The notes beneath the pieces are model-generated. The model saw only the letters and a program-made list of their open reading frames with translations, had not been told where the DNA came from and made no database searches. From positions 1 to 52,506 of the forward strand of contig JAJEGY010000034.1 in assembly GCA_022819585.1 (NCBI GenBank): 52,506 nucleotides of DNA, in the 5' to 3' direction. The stretch comes from Dehalococcoidia bacterium. Its GTDB lineage: Bacteria > Chloroflexota > Dehalococcoidia > Lucifugimonadales > Lucifugimonadaceae. The position numbers and the translations under genes are program-made. This document shows, piece after piece, positions 8,459-19,535 of the stretch (position 1 is its first letter; the number at the start of each line of letters is the position of its first letter).

Positions 8459-10216
8459 TCAGCGGCGCCGACGTCGGATGATTACGTGTCGGTTTGGTTC
8501 GTGGCCCGTGCTAGCGGATCCGACATTGTAACGTGCCGCGAGGGCGTGCTGGAGTCGTCGGATGTGGGAAGATTGGGCTGAGAGATTAACCTTGCGATCG
8601 CCGCTGAGCACGCGTTCAACGGCTCGTTCGGCTTCTTCTAGAGCTTCTTCGACGATGATTTCGTCGGTGGGATGTGAACCGTTGATGGGACCGGGGTGTT
8701 CGAGTTCGAAGCGGCTCAGGAACTGCTCTATTTGTTCGCGAGTGCCACGCCGGAGGACGTAGACGGGGATGCCATCGCGTTCGGCGCGTTTAACCGCGGG
8801 TGGACGGCGTCCATAGTGGAGTTTAGTAGTTACGAGAACGTCGGCCTCTTGGGCGGAATCGGAGAGTACGACGGGTACGCCCATCGAGCGGATTCCGGAT
8901 CGGAGGGTTTCGCGTGGTACGCCGAAGGGGTGAACGCGGATCGGCGGAGGTTCGGGCATGCGGTCGTCACGGACAATGGTATCGGACTGTTGGCGCGACG
9001 TTCCGTTGCGACTTCGATTGTTGTTCTCGTCGGCGTGCTCATATGAGCGGCGTGGTGAGCGGATGGAGTTGAGGTCGAAAGCGGCGGTCTCAAAGGCGTC
9101 TTCAGACTCCATTGCGTCTTCGACTTGAGCGTCGACGGTGCCGTCCTCGTTAAGTTTCCGCATTTCAAGCGGGACTTGCAAGCCGCGGAGCATGCGGTCA
9201 ACGGCTCTACCGACATCGATGTGGACGCCGAGGTAGTTGCGTTCGCGCATTTCGACGACGACATCGAAAGTGGGAGTGTGTTTTCGCTCTAGAACCGTCT
9301 TTTGGGTTCGTCGGCGTCGGGCTTCAATGTCGCCTAACGTGACAGCTTGAGTTCCGCCGACTAGGTCGGAGAGCGTCGGGTTGGTGATGACGTTTCCAAG
9401 AGTGTTGCCGTGGGCGGTGGCTACGAGTTGGACTCCACGTTCGGCGATGGTTCGTGCGGCGATGGCTTCGAGTTCGGTGCCGATCTCGTCGATGACGACG
9501 ACTTCGGGCATGTGGTTTTCGACCGCTTCGATCATTGTGCGATGTTGGAGTTCAGTGTTAGGAACCTGCATTCGCCGGGCACGGCCGATGGCTGGGTGCG
9601 CGACTGCCCCATCGCCACCGATTTCGTTGGATGTGTCGACGATAACGACACGTCTGGAAGCGTCGTCAGCAAGGACGCGGGCAACTTCACGCAGGATGGT
9701 GGTTTTGCCTATGCCTGGTCGTCCGAGAATAAGAACGCTTCGGCCGGTTTGTATAAGGTCCTGGATGAGACGAACGCTGCCAAATACAGCACGGCCGACG
9801 CGACAAGTCAAACCAACCGGATTGCCTTCGCGATCTCGGATCACAGAGAAGCGGTGAAGGGTGCGTTCTATGCCGGCGCGGTTGTCATCGCCGAAACGCC
9901 CCAGTTTCGCGATCACGTTGTCGATGTCCCAGCGAGTAACTTCCTTCTCGCCGAGTGGCATGGAGCTATCTACAAAACGTGCTTCAGGCACACGTCCGAG
10001 ATCAATTACGACTTCGAGCAACCCTGACAGGTCGTAGCCGTTGTCGATATTGCCGTCTAGTCCTTCGCGGACGTTAGGCGGTAGTACGTTCAGGAACGCG
10101 CTGATATCGTCAACTACGTGCTGTTGGTTGGGTTTTGTGGATGAGTTCAGGATCCCGTCGGGGTTATTTTCGAGAGTTAGTTGGTTAATGCTTTTGCCTT
10201 CCATGATACGCGCCAT
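8459..10216 (-). CDS. R3H-domain nucleic-acid-binding protein with SpoIIIAA/Ycf45-like ATPase
   Basis: A 585-residue protein combining a RecA/AAA-type ATPase and a C-terminal R3H single-strand nucleic-acid-binding domain. Walker A GRPGIGKTT is at 165-173 and Walker B VVVIDEIG at about 239-246, followed by TAHGNTLGNV. This arrangement is that of the SpoIIIAA-like ATPases and the cyanobacterial/plastid Ycf45 group. The R3H signature is RRLQH in HIRRLQHALAARY close to the C-terminus, after an acidic helix. Residues about 385-420 are low-complexity and probably a linker. An alternative ATG lies four codons in (10204). The molecular role is not established in this family; its position next to tmk in a housekeeping run suggests a nucleic-acid function. 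Confidence 0.88.
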   Translation of the reverse strand: MARIMEGKSINQLTLENNPDGILNSSTKPNQQHVVDDISAFLNVLPPNVREGLDGNIDNGYDLSGLLEVVIDLGRVPEARFVDSSMPLGEKEVTRWDIDNVIAKLGRFGDDNRAGIERTLHRFSVIRDREGNPVGLTCRVGRAVFGSVRLIQDLIQTGRSVLILGRPGIGKTTILREVARVLADDASRRVVIVDTSNEIGGDGAVAHPAIGRARRMQVPNTELQHRTMIEAVENHMPEVVVIDEIGTELEAIAARTIAERGVQLVATAHGNTLGNVITNPTLSDLVGGTQAVTLGDIEARRRRTQKTVLERKHTPTFDVVVEMRERNYLGVHIDVGRAVDRMLRGLQVPLEMRKLNEDGTVDAQVEDAMESEDAFETAAFDLNSIRSPRRSYEHADENNNRSRNGTSRQQSDTIVRDDRMPEPPPIRVHPFGVPRETLRSGIRSMGVPVVLSDSAQEADVLVTTKLHYGRRPPAVKRAERDGIPVYVLRRGTREQIEQFLSRFELEHPGPINGSHPTDEIIVEEALEEAERAVERVLSGDRKVNLSAQSSHIRRLQHALAARYNVGSASTGHEPNRHVIIRRRRR

Positions 10217-10330
10217 CAGATGGGGCGGCGACTAAGTGCGCTGCATCAGTCGCGTAACTTGGTGCGACGGCGCCAAGATACGATTGGTTGACGGCGATTA
10301 GTCGGCTCTTGATTCTCTGTGAGAATTCGC

Positions 10331-11362
10331 TCACAAAGAGGCCGCGATAAGGGCGGCGACATCGGCTGTGCGACTAGAGTAGCCCCACTCGTTATCGTAC
10401 CAGCCTACAACCTTCACGAAAGTTCCCGAGTCGGAGTCGTCTTCTGCGACGACTGCGGTTGATAGGGCGTCGATCGTGCATGAATGCGGATCGCCGATGT
10501 AGTCGGCAGAAACCAGAGGTTCGTCGGAGACATGGATGACTCCATTTAGCGCGCCAGCTTCGCTGGCTCGGAAAGCCTCGTTGACCTCTTCTGCGGTTAC
10601 GGGCTTCGACAGTCTGGCGGTGAGATCGGTAACGGAACCTGTGATGACGGGGACGCGGTAGGCCATGCCGTCGATCTTGCCTTGAAGTTCGGGAATGGCG
10701 ATGGTTACAGCTTTGGCGGCGCCCGTAGTTGTCGGGATGATGCTGTTGGCGGCGGCGCGTGCGCGTCGCAGATCGCTGTGGACTTGGTCGAGGATGGCCT
10801 GATCGTTGGTGTAGGCGTGGATGGTCGACATCAGCGCATGTTCGATACCGAAGGAGTCGTGAAGGACTTTGGCCATTGGCGCAACGCAGTTTGTGGTGCA
10901 GGACGCGTTGGAGATGACGTTGTGGTTTTCGGGATCGTATTGATCTTCGTTGACGCCGAGGACTATGGTGATGTCTTCGTTGGTGGCGGGAGCGGAGATG
11001 ATGACCTTTTTTACGCCGTTGGACAGATGTGCGGAGGCTTGCCCAGCGTCGGTAAAGAAGCCAGTGGATTCGACTACGATCTCGACTTCTGCGTCGGACC
11101 AAGGGATATTTGATGGGTCACGTTCGGAGAAGACGGTTATCGTTTCCCCGTTGATGACGAGAGAACCGTCATTGATCTGGACATCTCCGTCGTAGCGCCC
11201 GTAAGTGGAATCGTATTTGAGAAGGTGGGCTTGCTGTTCGGAACTGGCAAGGTCGTTGATGGCTACTACTTGGAGCTTGTCTGGATGTCGTTCGTTGATG
11301 GTGCGGAAGACTTGTCGACCGATTCTTCCAAAGCCGTTAATGCCGATCTTGGTTCTGGTCAT
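10331..11362 (-). CDS. gap: Glyceraldehyde-3-phosphate dehydrogenase, type I
   Basis: Converts glyceraldehyde-3-phosphate to 1,3-bisphosphoglycerate with reduction of NAD(P)+. Length is 343 residues. The N-terminal dinucleotide fold GINGFGRIGR is followed by INDL with Asp37, the usual sign of NAD+ preference. The active-site motif SNASCTTNC puts the catalytic cysteine at 155, and WYDNEWGYS near the C-terminus is canonical. It lies 100 bases downstream of enolase on the same strand, so two glycolytic genes are adjacent and probably co-expressed. Confidence 0.98.
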   Translation of the reverse strand: MTRTKIGINGFGRIGRQVFRTINERHPDKLQVVAINDLASSEQQAHLLKYDSTYGRYDGDVQINDGSLVINGETITVFSERDPSNIPWSDAEVEIVVESTGFFTDAGQASAHLSNGVKKVIISAPATNEDITIVLGVNEDQYDPENHNVISNASCTTNCVAPMAKVLHDSFGIEHALMSTIHAYTNDQAILDQVHSDLRRARAAANSIIPTTTGAAKAVTIAIPELQGKIDGMAYRVPVITGSVTDLTARLSKPVTAEEVNEAFRASEAGALNGVIHVSDEPLVSADYIGDPHSCTIDALSTAVVAEDDSDSGTFVKVVGWYDNEWGYSSRTADVAALIAASL

Positions 11363-11462
11363 GTTGTTTGTTTTGGACCTCCGGGTTGTGCGTTAAACGT
11401 CTTTTCCAATGAAGGATGGAGTTGTTAGTTGCAGATTACACCGCGCGTGGCAGCTGTGATTC

Positions 11463-12758
<1,296 letters not shown>

Positions 12759-12802
12759 AGAGAACAAGTTTGCAATACGAGGAGGAGATTCTGTTAACGC
12801 GG

Positions 12803-13315
12803 TCAGTCTCGACGTCGCCTTGCGAGTGCAACGGCCATCGTGACGGCTTCGTCGGCGTTCTGGGCGTAGGAGACTTCGTGAAGGCGCGATTTGCCTTGAT
12901 CGTCGCGTAGGTTTGCGTCCCAGCCTTCGACAGCCACAACCGGAATGCCTGCGATCATCGCGAAGCTGAGTTCGTTGGTTGTGCCCCATTTGCCGGGGAG
13001 GGCGATAACGACATCACTGGCGTTTGCGACGAGTACGTTTCGGACATATCCCAAAGGCGTCGGGATTGCGTAGTCGATGTAAGGGTTTGCGGCGTTGCGA
13101 TTGGTGGTTGAGAGCAGACCAATGGTTGTGCCTCCGGCAGATTTTGCACCTTTCGCTGCGCGTTCCATGGTTCCGCCCATGCCGCCGTTGACGAGGATGC
13201 AGCCAGCTTCAGCGATGAGACGTCCGACTTGCTCCGCGAGTTCTAGGCCTTCGGAGGTCGTATGGTCGCGGTCTCCACCAATGACCGAGATATAGATGGG
13301 ATGCTGAGAGGGCAT
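12803..13315 (-). CDS. TIGR00725/LOG-like Rossmann-fold protein
   Basis: A 170-residue Rossmann-fold nucleotide-binding protein of the TIGR00725 group, distantly related to LOG lysine-decarboxylase-like proteins and molybdenum-cofactor carrier proteins. Visible motifs are ISVIGGDRD at the start, LVNGGMGGTMERAAKGA (phosphate-binding loop), GYVRNVLV and PGKWGTTNELSFA, the last matching the GGxGTxxE motif in altered form. The function is not established for this group; a nucleotide or phosphoribohydrolase activity is only a possibility. It lies between rph and eno in the same run, 52 and 44 bases away. Confidence 0.8.
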   Translation of the reverse strand: MPSQHPIYISVIGGDRDHTTSEGLELAEQVGRLIAEAGCILVNGGMGGTMERAAKGAKSAGGTTIGLLSTTNRNAANPYIDYAIPTPLGYVRNVLVANASDVVIALPGKWGTTNELSFAMIAGIPVVAVEGWDANLRDDQGKSRLHEVSYAQNADEAVTMAVALARRRRD

Positions 13316-13367
13316 TGTCGGTTGTTTGGCTTTTTCGTGGGTCGGTGAGTTGTTGACCTCTTGGAAA

Positions 13368-14099
13368 TCAGCCGTTGAGTTCTAGCGCCTTTAACTGGGA
13401 GATCCGCATTGCGTCGCAACCGATCGAGGCAAGATCGAGCATCTCTTGAAGTTGAGAGGCAGTAAACGGTGTTGCTTCTGCGGTGCCTTGTATTTCCACG
13501 AAGTCGCCGGAGCCGGTGATGACGACGTTCATGTCTACTTCAGCTCGGGAATCCTCTTCATAGGGAAGATCAAGAACGCAGCGACCATCAACGACTCCAA
13601 CCGAGATGGCAGCGACGCTGTCCGTGAGGATCGGATTTGGAAGGTTGTGTTCTTTCTCGATCGCCGCAGTTGCGAGAGCAAGTGCGACGTATCCACCGGT
13701 GATGGCTGCGGTTCTGGTTCCTCCGTCTGCTCGAAGTACATCGCAGTCGATGGTAATAGCGTATTCGCCCAAGGCTGCCATGTCAGTGATAGCACGTAGC
13801 GACCTGCCAATCAGACGTTCAATCTCCTTGCTCCGTCCACTTGTGGATGCGCGACGTCTGTCAATACGTTCGGTCGTTGACCTCGGCAACATGCCATATT
13901 CAGCGGTTACCCATCCTGTGCCGCGTCCTCTCATCCAGCGCGGGACATCAGGATCAACAGTTGCGCTACAGATGACGTGGGTATTGCCGAGTTTGACCAA
14001 TGCCGAACCTTCGGCACTTGGCATGAAATCGGTTTCGATATGGATGGCGCGTGTTTCATGGATCATGCGTCCGTCATTGCGTGTGTATCGGTCAGACAT
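13368..14099 (-). CDS. rph: Ribonuclease PH
   Basis: Phosphorolytic 3'-5' exoribonuclease that trims tRNA 3' ends. The 243 residues match the family. Typical stretches are RGTGWVTAEYGMLP, STTERIDRR, SGRSKEIERLIGRSLR (phosphate-binding and hexamer contacts) and DCDVLRADGGTRTAAITGG. It is the first gene of the minus-strand run that continues through the LOG-like gene, eno, gap, the R3H ATPase, tmk and the aldolase. It diverges from the ketopantoate reductase gene across about 150 bases. Confidence 0.97.
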   Translation of the reverse strand: MSDRYTRNDGRMIHETRAIHIETDFMPSAEGSALVKLGNTHVICSATVDPDVPRWMRGRGTGWVTAEYGMLPRSTTERIDRRRASTSGRSKEIERLIGRSLRAITDMAALGEYAITIDCDVLRADGGTRTAAITGGYVALALATAAIEKEHNLPNPILTDSVAAISVGVVDGRCVLDLPYEEDSRAEVDMNVVITGSGDFVEIQGTAEATPFTASQLQEMLDLASIGCDAMRISQLKALELNG

Positions 14100-14251
14100 T
14101 CTTGCGATTTTAGATGAGCGGTTTAATGCCTGATCAACCTCAAGGTGACGGAATGGTCCGCAAGCTTAGTCTGAGGTCGTATCACATAGCGTAGTCTTGG
14201 TGGGCGAAGGACGCGTTTTTCGTTTTGTTTGATTGAAAGGACACGTCGGAG

Positions 14252-15166
14252 ATGAAGATTGCCGTAATGGGCGCTGGTGCCGTCGGGGCATACTACGGTG
14301 GCGCGCTGACAAGAGCAGGTCGGGATGTGGTCTTGATTGCTCGAGGCGAACATGGCGATGCCATGCGTCGAGATGGTTTACGTGTTGAATCGAACTGGGG
14401 TGACTACGATGTGCATCCCGATGTTGCGTTGACTCCAGAAGAAGCTGGAGCGGTGGATTTGGTATTGCACTGTGTGAAGCTGTACTCGAACGCCGAAACG
14501 ATACCTACGATGCACCCATTAATGGGGAATGGGACGGTGATCTTGACAATTCAAAATGGCGTCACCGGCGGCGAATCGTTAGCTGATGAATTTGGATGGG
14601 AAAGAGTGTTGGAAGGAGTCACCTATATCGAAACTTCCATAGCCGGCCCAGGGCGCATTTTGCAGACCGGAAACGTGGCAAGGATCGAGTTCGAGGAACA
14701 AGACGGTTCAGTCACTGACAGGGCCGAGCAAGTGCTGTCAGCATTGTCGGTGCCAGGCATTCAGGTCGCGGTAAGTTCTTACATCCGGGCATCTTTGTGG
14801 TCGAAGATGGTGGCGATAGGGGCGTTAGGAACCGTAGTCACGGCGGCGCGGGCTTCCTTGCCCGAGGTTTTTGAGATGGCAGGGGGGAGAGAAACGATCC
14901 GAACAGTGATGGAGGAGATTGTTGCAAGTGGTAAGGCGAATGGGATCAAGTTTGTGAACGGGATAGTGGATACGAAGATGGAAGATGCGGTTGCTGAAGC
15001 CGATGAGTTTCAGTCGTCACTGCAATCGGATTTCAATCGCGGCGGCAAGTTGGAGTTGGATGACATCTTGGGAGCGGCTGTCAAGTTCGGCCAAGAAGCT
15101 GGAGTTCCAATGCCAGTGAGCACGGCGCTCGCGATGACATTGCAGAAATATAAAGATGGATCGTAG
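14252..15166 (+). CDS. 2-dehydropantoate 2-reductase family protein
   Basis: Ketopantoate reductase (PanE/ApbA) family, 304 residues; reduces 2-dehydropantoate or a related 2-oxoacid with NADPH. The Rossmann motif GAGAVGAYYGG is at 7-17, CVKLYSNAE and IQNGVTGGES follow, and SKMVAIGALGTV carries the conserved catalytic-lysine region. The C-terminal helical domain ends LQKYKDGS. No other pantothenate genes lie nearby, and this family has several paralogues in many genomes, so a dedicated role in CoA synthesis is not certain. An AAGGA ribosome-binding site lies upstream of the ATG. Confidence 0.88.
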   Translation: MKIAVMGAGAVGAYYGGALTRAGRDVVLIARGEHGDAMRRDGLRVESNWGDYDVHPDVALTPEEAGAVDLVLHCVKLYSNAETIPTMHPLMGNGTVILTIQNGVTGGESLADEFGWERVLEGVTYIETSIAGPGRILQTGNVARIEFEEQDGSVTDRAEQVLSALSVPGIQVAVSSYIRASLWSKMVAIGALGTVVTAARASLPEVFEMAGGRETIRTVMEEIVASGKANGIKFVNGIVDTKMEDAVAEADEFQSSLQSDFNRGGKLELDDILGAAVKFGQEAGVPMPVSTALAMTLQKYKDGS

Positions 15167-15404
15167 CGTTGGAGCATGGGACCACCTTCGGGCGGACCGC
15201 ACAGACTCGTCAAATATCTATGTCTTAACGTAGAGTTTGCCATCTGGTTTATGATTGCGGATTAATCGTAAACGCGAGTTAACGCGTCGGCGTGTGACGA
15301 GAGCTTTCAGCATCCTCGTTCCAATGGTGTACGACGCATCGATGCGGAGTTGAATTTCCGAAGGATTTGGGAAGTCGACTCGCAAAGAGAGGAGAAGCGA
15401 GTAG

Positions 15405-17378
15405 ATGGCGGCTCTGGCAACGTCTCAGATCAGGAACATCGTTTTGGCGGCGCACAGTGGAGCAGGTAAGACGACGCTAGCCGATGCCATGTACTACAAG
15501 ACTGGTGCGGTTAACCGTAGGGGACGCGTCGATAACCAAACCAGCCTGTCAGATTACGAACCCGAGGAACAGGATCGTGGTTCCAGCATTCAGATGGCGA
15601 TCTTGCCATGCGAGTGGCGCGAGCACAAGATCAATGTTTTGGATACGCCTGGATATCCGGATTTCAGGGGCGACATGTTGTCAGCGATGCGAGTCGCGGA
15701 TGCTGCCGTGCTTGTGATATCTGCACCATCGGGCATCGAGGTCGGTTCGATTCAAGCGTGGCAGGCCGCGGAAGACGCCAAATTGCCGCGGGTAATCGTT
15801 GTTAATAAATTGGATCGCCCGGAGACGAATTTCGACGAAGTGGTGAGTGAGATCCAAGAAGCGTGGGGACGCACATGCGTCCCCGTCCAGTCACCTGAGG
15901 GTAGTGGCGAAGATTTGACCGGCATATCGAATCTTTTGATCGGTGATATCGAAGATATGCCTGAGGAGTTGGTTGAAGCGATTGCCGAGTCCGATGATGA
16001 CTTGATGATGATGTACCTGGAAGGCGAAGAGCTGACCGCGGACGACCTTGGAGAAGGATTAAAGGCAGCGATTGCTTCTGGCGCGGTCATCCCTATATTC
16101 GCCACGGCGGCTGATAGCGAGATCGGTGTGGATCATTTCCTGGATGCGATTGTGGATTTGTTGCCTGCACCAAGTGACGAGTTGCCGGAAGGTGTTACCG
16201 ACGATACCCCTGCACATTTGATTTTCAAGACTTCTGCAGACCCATTTGTGGGCAAGGTCTCATATTTGCGGGTGTACGGCGCTCCGTTGATGCCGAACTC
16301 GCAACTCGCTACTGGTGCAAAGGGTGACTCTGAGCGTGTGGCCCAGGTGTATTCGGCGGTTGGGAAGGAGTTGAATGTTGTCGATACTGCGATACGTGGT
16401 GATATTGCGGCTGTGACAAAGCTGCAAGAAGCAGCTACTTATGACACGCTGTGTTCACGGGACAACATGGTTGAGTTGGGGGGAGTGGAGTTGCCAGCAC
16501 CTATCTTTGCGCTCGCTGTGAGTCCCGAATCTCAGTCAGACCTGGATAAGATGGCTTCGTCGCTGACGCGTATCACGGAGGAAGACCCGACTTTGAGGTT
16601 GGAGCGAAACGCCGAGACTGGCCAGTTGGTGCTTCACGGGCTTGGCGACATCCATGTTGAGATGGCGATACAACGAATTGCGCGAAAGTTTGAAGTTGCA
16701 CTCAAGACTTCATTGCCGAAGATCGCCTACCGAGAGACGATCATGGCGAATGCCGACGTGGATTACAAGCACAAGAAACAGTCGGGCGGAAGCGGCCAAT
16801 ATGGCCACGTCCTGATGCGCGTTGCACCTTCAGGCCCGGATGGAGGGATCACATTTTCGAGTAGCGTCGTTGGCGGCAATGTTCCGCGCGAATACATTCC
16901 ATCAGTGGAAAAAGGCGTTCGGAACGCGGCTAGCCAAGGCGTGTTGGCTGGATTCCCAGTGGTCGGGATCGACGTCGAGCTGTATGACGGTAGTTCCCAC
17001 TCGGTTGACTCGTCTGGGGTGGCGTTTGAGATCGCGGGCAGTATGGGCTTCAAACAAGCCATGCGTGACGCGAGACCGCAGTTGTTGGAGCCAGTGCTAA
17101 AGGTCGATGTGATGGTCCCTGACGAGACAGCGGGAGACGTGATGGGTGACCTGAACCGCAAACGTGCCAGGATCAGCGGAATGGAACCTTTGGGTAATGG
17201 GTTCACGGTTGTCAAGGCCGAAGCGCCGATATCGACGATGCAACGCTATGCTGCAGATTTGCGATCGTTAACCCAAGCGCGAGGATCTTTCAGCGTAGAG
17301 ATCGACCACTACGAAGCGGTGCCACCGCAGGACACTGACCGCGTGATCGCTCAGTACGCGGAAGAAAATCGTCGATAG
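15405..17378 (+). CDS. Elongation factor G-like GTPase (EF-G2 type)
   Basis: Translational GTPase related to EF-G, 657 residues, slightly shorter than canonical EF-G. The P-loop is AHSGAGKTTLAD near residue 16; EF-G proper has the form HIDAGKTT, so Ser-Gly at this place marks the EF-G-like subgroup. G3 is DTPGYPDF and G4 is NKLD. The effector region DYEPEEQDRGSSI replaces the EF-G RGITI with RGSSI, also typical of EF-G2. Domains II to V follow, with HKKQSGGSGQYGHV (domain IV) well conserved. It may act in ribosome recycling or stress translation; that is family-level inference. An AGAGGAGAAG ribosome-binding site precedes the start. Its stop codon directly abuts that of comEC on the other strand. 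Confidence 0.92.
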   Translation: MAALATSQIRNIVLAAHSGAGKTTLADAMYYKTGAVNRRGRVDNQTSLSDYEPEEQDRGSSIQMAILPCEWREHKINVLDTPGYPDFRGDMLSAMRVADAAVLVISAPSGIEVGSIQAWQAAEDAKLPRVIVVNKLDRPETNFDEVVSEIQEAWGRTCVPVQSPEGSGEDLTGISNLLIGDIEDMPEELVEAIAESDDDLMMMYLEGEELTADDLGEGLKAAIASGAVIPIFATAADSEIGVDHFLDAIVDLLPAPSDELPEGVTDDTPAHLIFKTSADPFVGKVSYLRVYGAPLMPNSQLATGAKGDSERVAQVYSAVGKELNVVDTAIRGDIAAVTKLQEAATYDTLCSRDNMVELGGVELPAPIFALAVSPESQSDLDKMASSLTRITEEDPTLRLERNAETGQLVLHGLGDIHVEMAIQRIARKFEVALKTSLPKIAYRETIMANADVDYKHKKQSGGSGQYGHVLMRVAPSGPDGGITFSSSVVGGNVPREYIPSVEKGVRNAASQGVLAGFPVVGIDVELYDGSSHSVDSSGVAFEIAGSMGFKQAMRDARPQLLEPVLKVDVMVPDETAGDVMGDLNRKRARISGMEPLGNGFTVVKAEAPISTMQRYAADLRSLTQARGSFSVEIDHYEAVPPQDTDRVIAQYAEENRR

Positions 17379-19535
17379 TTAACGAACCATCCATAAACGT
17401 TCTCCGTCCGAGCGAAACTCCAACGTCCCGAGCTGGTCGGTCCTGAACACGCGCTCTTCGCCTACCGCACTGTTGAGTCGTGACATGACGTCCGAATGAG
17501 GGTGGCCGTAACGATTCTCCGAACCGACGGCCACGACTATCACGGCAGGTGTGACCGCGTCTAGCAAGGCTTCAGTAGACGAAGTGATGCTGCCGTGATG
17601 TGGTGCCTTAAGAACTGTGGCACGTAAGTTTGGGTGAGTTGCGACTAAGATTGCTTCTGTTGTTTTTTCGATGTCTCCAGTGAGCAGGAATGAGACGTCG
17701 CCGAAGCGGAGTCTCGAGACTATGGACGCGTCATTGTCGTCGGTGCATGGTCCTATAGTGTCCAAGCAACCTGCAGAAATGATTTCAAGATAGACGCCTT
17801 CGTCGAGTGCGATCACCGAACCTGATCGAGCGATGTTGACGTTATCGTGATTCTCGATGGCATCTATCCAAGACGAAAAAGCTTCGCTTGACGAGGAAAG
17901 ACCGGAATGAATTATGGCGCCGGTTCGGAATCGATTCAGTACCTCTGGTAAACCGCCGACATGGTCAGCATCGCTGTGCGTCAACATCACGACATCGATG
18001 TTCCTGTCTGTCAAAGGAATCAAGCCTGCGAGGGTTTCGGCAATCTGGGTATTGCTACCGGCGCCGTCGATTAACATCCTGTTGCCGTTAGGGGTTTCAA
18101 TGAGGATCGATTCGCCGATGGTTGTTTCCAGGAACTGGACACTCAAATAAGGTTTCGGATCAGGTTTTGTGAGAGTTGCTCCCCACGTCAATGCACCAGC
18201 GATGAAAAGCGAAGTTGCCAGAACCAGAGGCGCGTGGGAAGAGACAGGGTTGACGAGGTCCAGACGATTGATCTTGGTGGTCCAGACCGGCGTGATTCGT
18301 TTTGCCAAATTGATCGTCCATGGCCACGAGAGCACGATAGACCCAAGTACTCCGTAATACGCAACGGTCATCCACGTTGCCCATGCACCGGCATCAATGG
18401 GCTTAGGCGGAAGATGCGCGAAAAGCGCGGCGATCCAGATAACGTACGTGGACAAGGAATTTACAAGCGCCGCCACGATTTCCGAGAAGAATGTGATCGG
18501 TAGATGACTGGTTAGGACGAATACGATCGAAGAAAAGATGAGCAATGGTATGGCGGGGAGCGCTAGAAGGGTGGACACCGTACCCCAAATCGGCACGGCG
18601 TCGAAGTGCAAAGCGATGAGCGGCAGGGTACCAACTGTCGAAGCGAGCGAAACGGCGAGTGAACCGAGGACGAATTGGCGAACCCGACTCGTTGCCGAAG
18701 AACGCTTCGCGCGTTTATTGTCCGATGGTGCGATCTCTGTGAAACCCTCAAGGACCGGTGCCGCAACTGCAATGCCAAGCATCGCTGCGAAGCTGAGTTG
18801 GAAAGATAGCGATGCGATGATTTCGGGCGAGTAAGCGACCATAGCCAAGGCCGCGAGCGCAAGAGCAGCGATAGTGTGGGAACCCCTACCCATTGACCGG
18901 CCTAGGATGAACACGGTGAACATGATCGCGGCACGAGTGATGGGTGGAGCGAATCCAGCGAGGGCGGCGTATGCGAGGACAGTTACTAGAGGGACAAGTA
19001 AATAGAAAGCTCTCCTTCGACCAAAAACTGCAACCGAGGCCGCCATTGCGGATCCCCCAAGAAGCGACACGTGGAGTCCGCTGATGGCTAAGAGATGAGC
19101 CATTCCGGCAGAACGGAAATTGCGAGTTGCTTCGTCGATGATTCCTGATCTGTCTCCAATCAAGAGAGCGGACGGCAAACCAGATTCCACAACACTTGAT
19201 GAAGGTTCGAGGTTGTCAGCGATCTCGATTCGAAGACGATTGAGGGGGCTGTTAGGCAGGATTGAATCTTGAGATGATGTGATCGAATAACGGTCGATAT
19301 CTTCAAAAATGTGGATAGCATCGCCTCCTCGCCATGTGCCAAGCAGAAAAACGATGCTAAGCAGAGCAAACGCGGCCCTTCTTCGGGTGACGACCAAGGC
19401 TATCGAAGCGATCGACGCGGCGCTGCCGAATAGAAGAAACGCGGATGTTGGCAAGGCGTGTCCGGGCGCAAAGCCGAACACGATTGCGGCCCCTACACCG
19501 GCTAGAAAGGCTGCAGACGCCCAAACGATCCTCAT
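17379..19535 (-). CDS. comEC: ComEC/Rec2 DNA-uptake channel protein
   Basis: Inner-membrane channel for single-stranded DNA during natural transformation. The 718-residue protein has a short N-terminal membrane segment, the Competence-domain signature AHLLAISGLHVSLLGG, many membrane helices across residues about 140-420, and a C-terminal metallo-beta-lactamase-like domain with MLTHSDADHVGGLPE as metal motif and LKAPHHGS. It overlaps the upstream comEA by four bases (ATGA), implying translational coupling. It is at the short end for the family, which suggests a reduced N-terminal OB domain. Its TAA stop lies immediately next to the stop of the convergent EF-G-like gene, leaving no space for a separate terminator. 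Confidence 0.95.
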   Translation of the reverse strand: MRIVWASAAFLAGVGAAIVFGFAPGHALPTSAFLLFGSAASIASIALVVTRRRAAFALLSIVFLLGTWRGGDAIHIFEDIDRYSITSSQDSILPNSPLNRLRIEIADNLEPSSSVVESGLPSALLIGDRSGIIDEATRNFRSAGMAHLLAISGLHVSLLGGSAMAASVAVFGRRRAFYLLVPLVTVLAYAALAGFAPPITRAAIMFTVFILGRSMGRGSHTIAALALAALAMVAYSPEIIASLSFQLSFAAMLGIAVAAPVLEGFTEIAPSDNKRAKRSSATSRVRQFVLGSLAVSLASTVGTLPLIALHFDAVPIWGTVSTLLALPAIPLLIFSSIVFVLTSHLPITFFSEIVAALVNSLSTYVIWIAALFAHLPPKPIDAGAWATWMTVAYYGVLGSIVLSWPWTINLAKRITPVWTTKINRLDLVNPVSSHAPLVLATSLFIAGALTWGATLTKPDPKPYLSVQFLETTIGESILIETPNGNRMLIDGAGSNTQIAETLAGLIPLTDRNIDVVMLTHSDADHVGGLPEVLNRFRTGAIIHSGLSSSSEAFSSWIDAIENHDNVNIARSGSVIALDEGVYLEIISAGCLDTIGPCTDDNDASIVSRLRFGDVSFLLTGDIEKTTEAILVATHPNLRATVLKAPHHGSITSSTEALLDAVTPAVIVVAVGSENRYGHPHSDVMSRLNSAVGEERVFRTDQLGTLEFRSDGERLWMVR

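Noticed and set aside
12759..12989. 77-residue N-terminal extension of enolase
   Set aside because: It overlaps the LOG-like gene in another frame and has no similarity to enolase; the canonical MSKIKFVHGKEILDSRGN start is at 12758.
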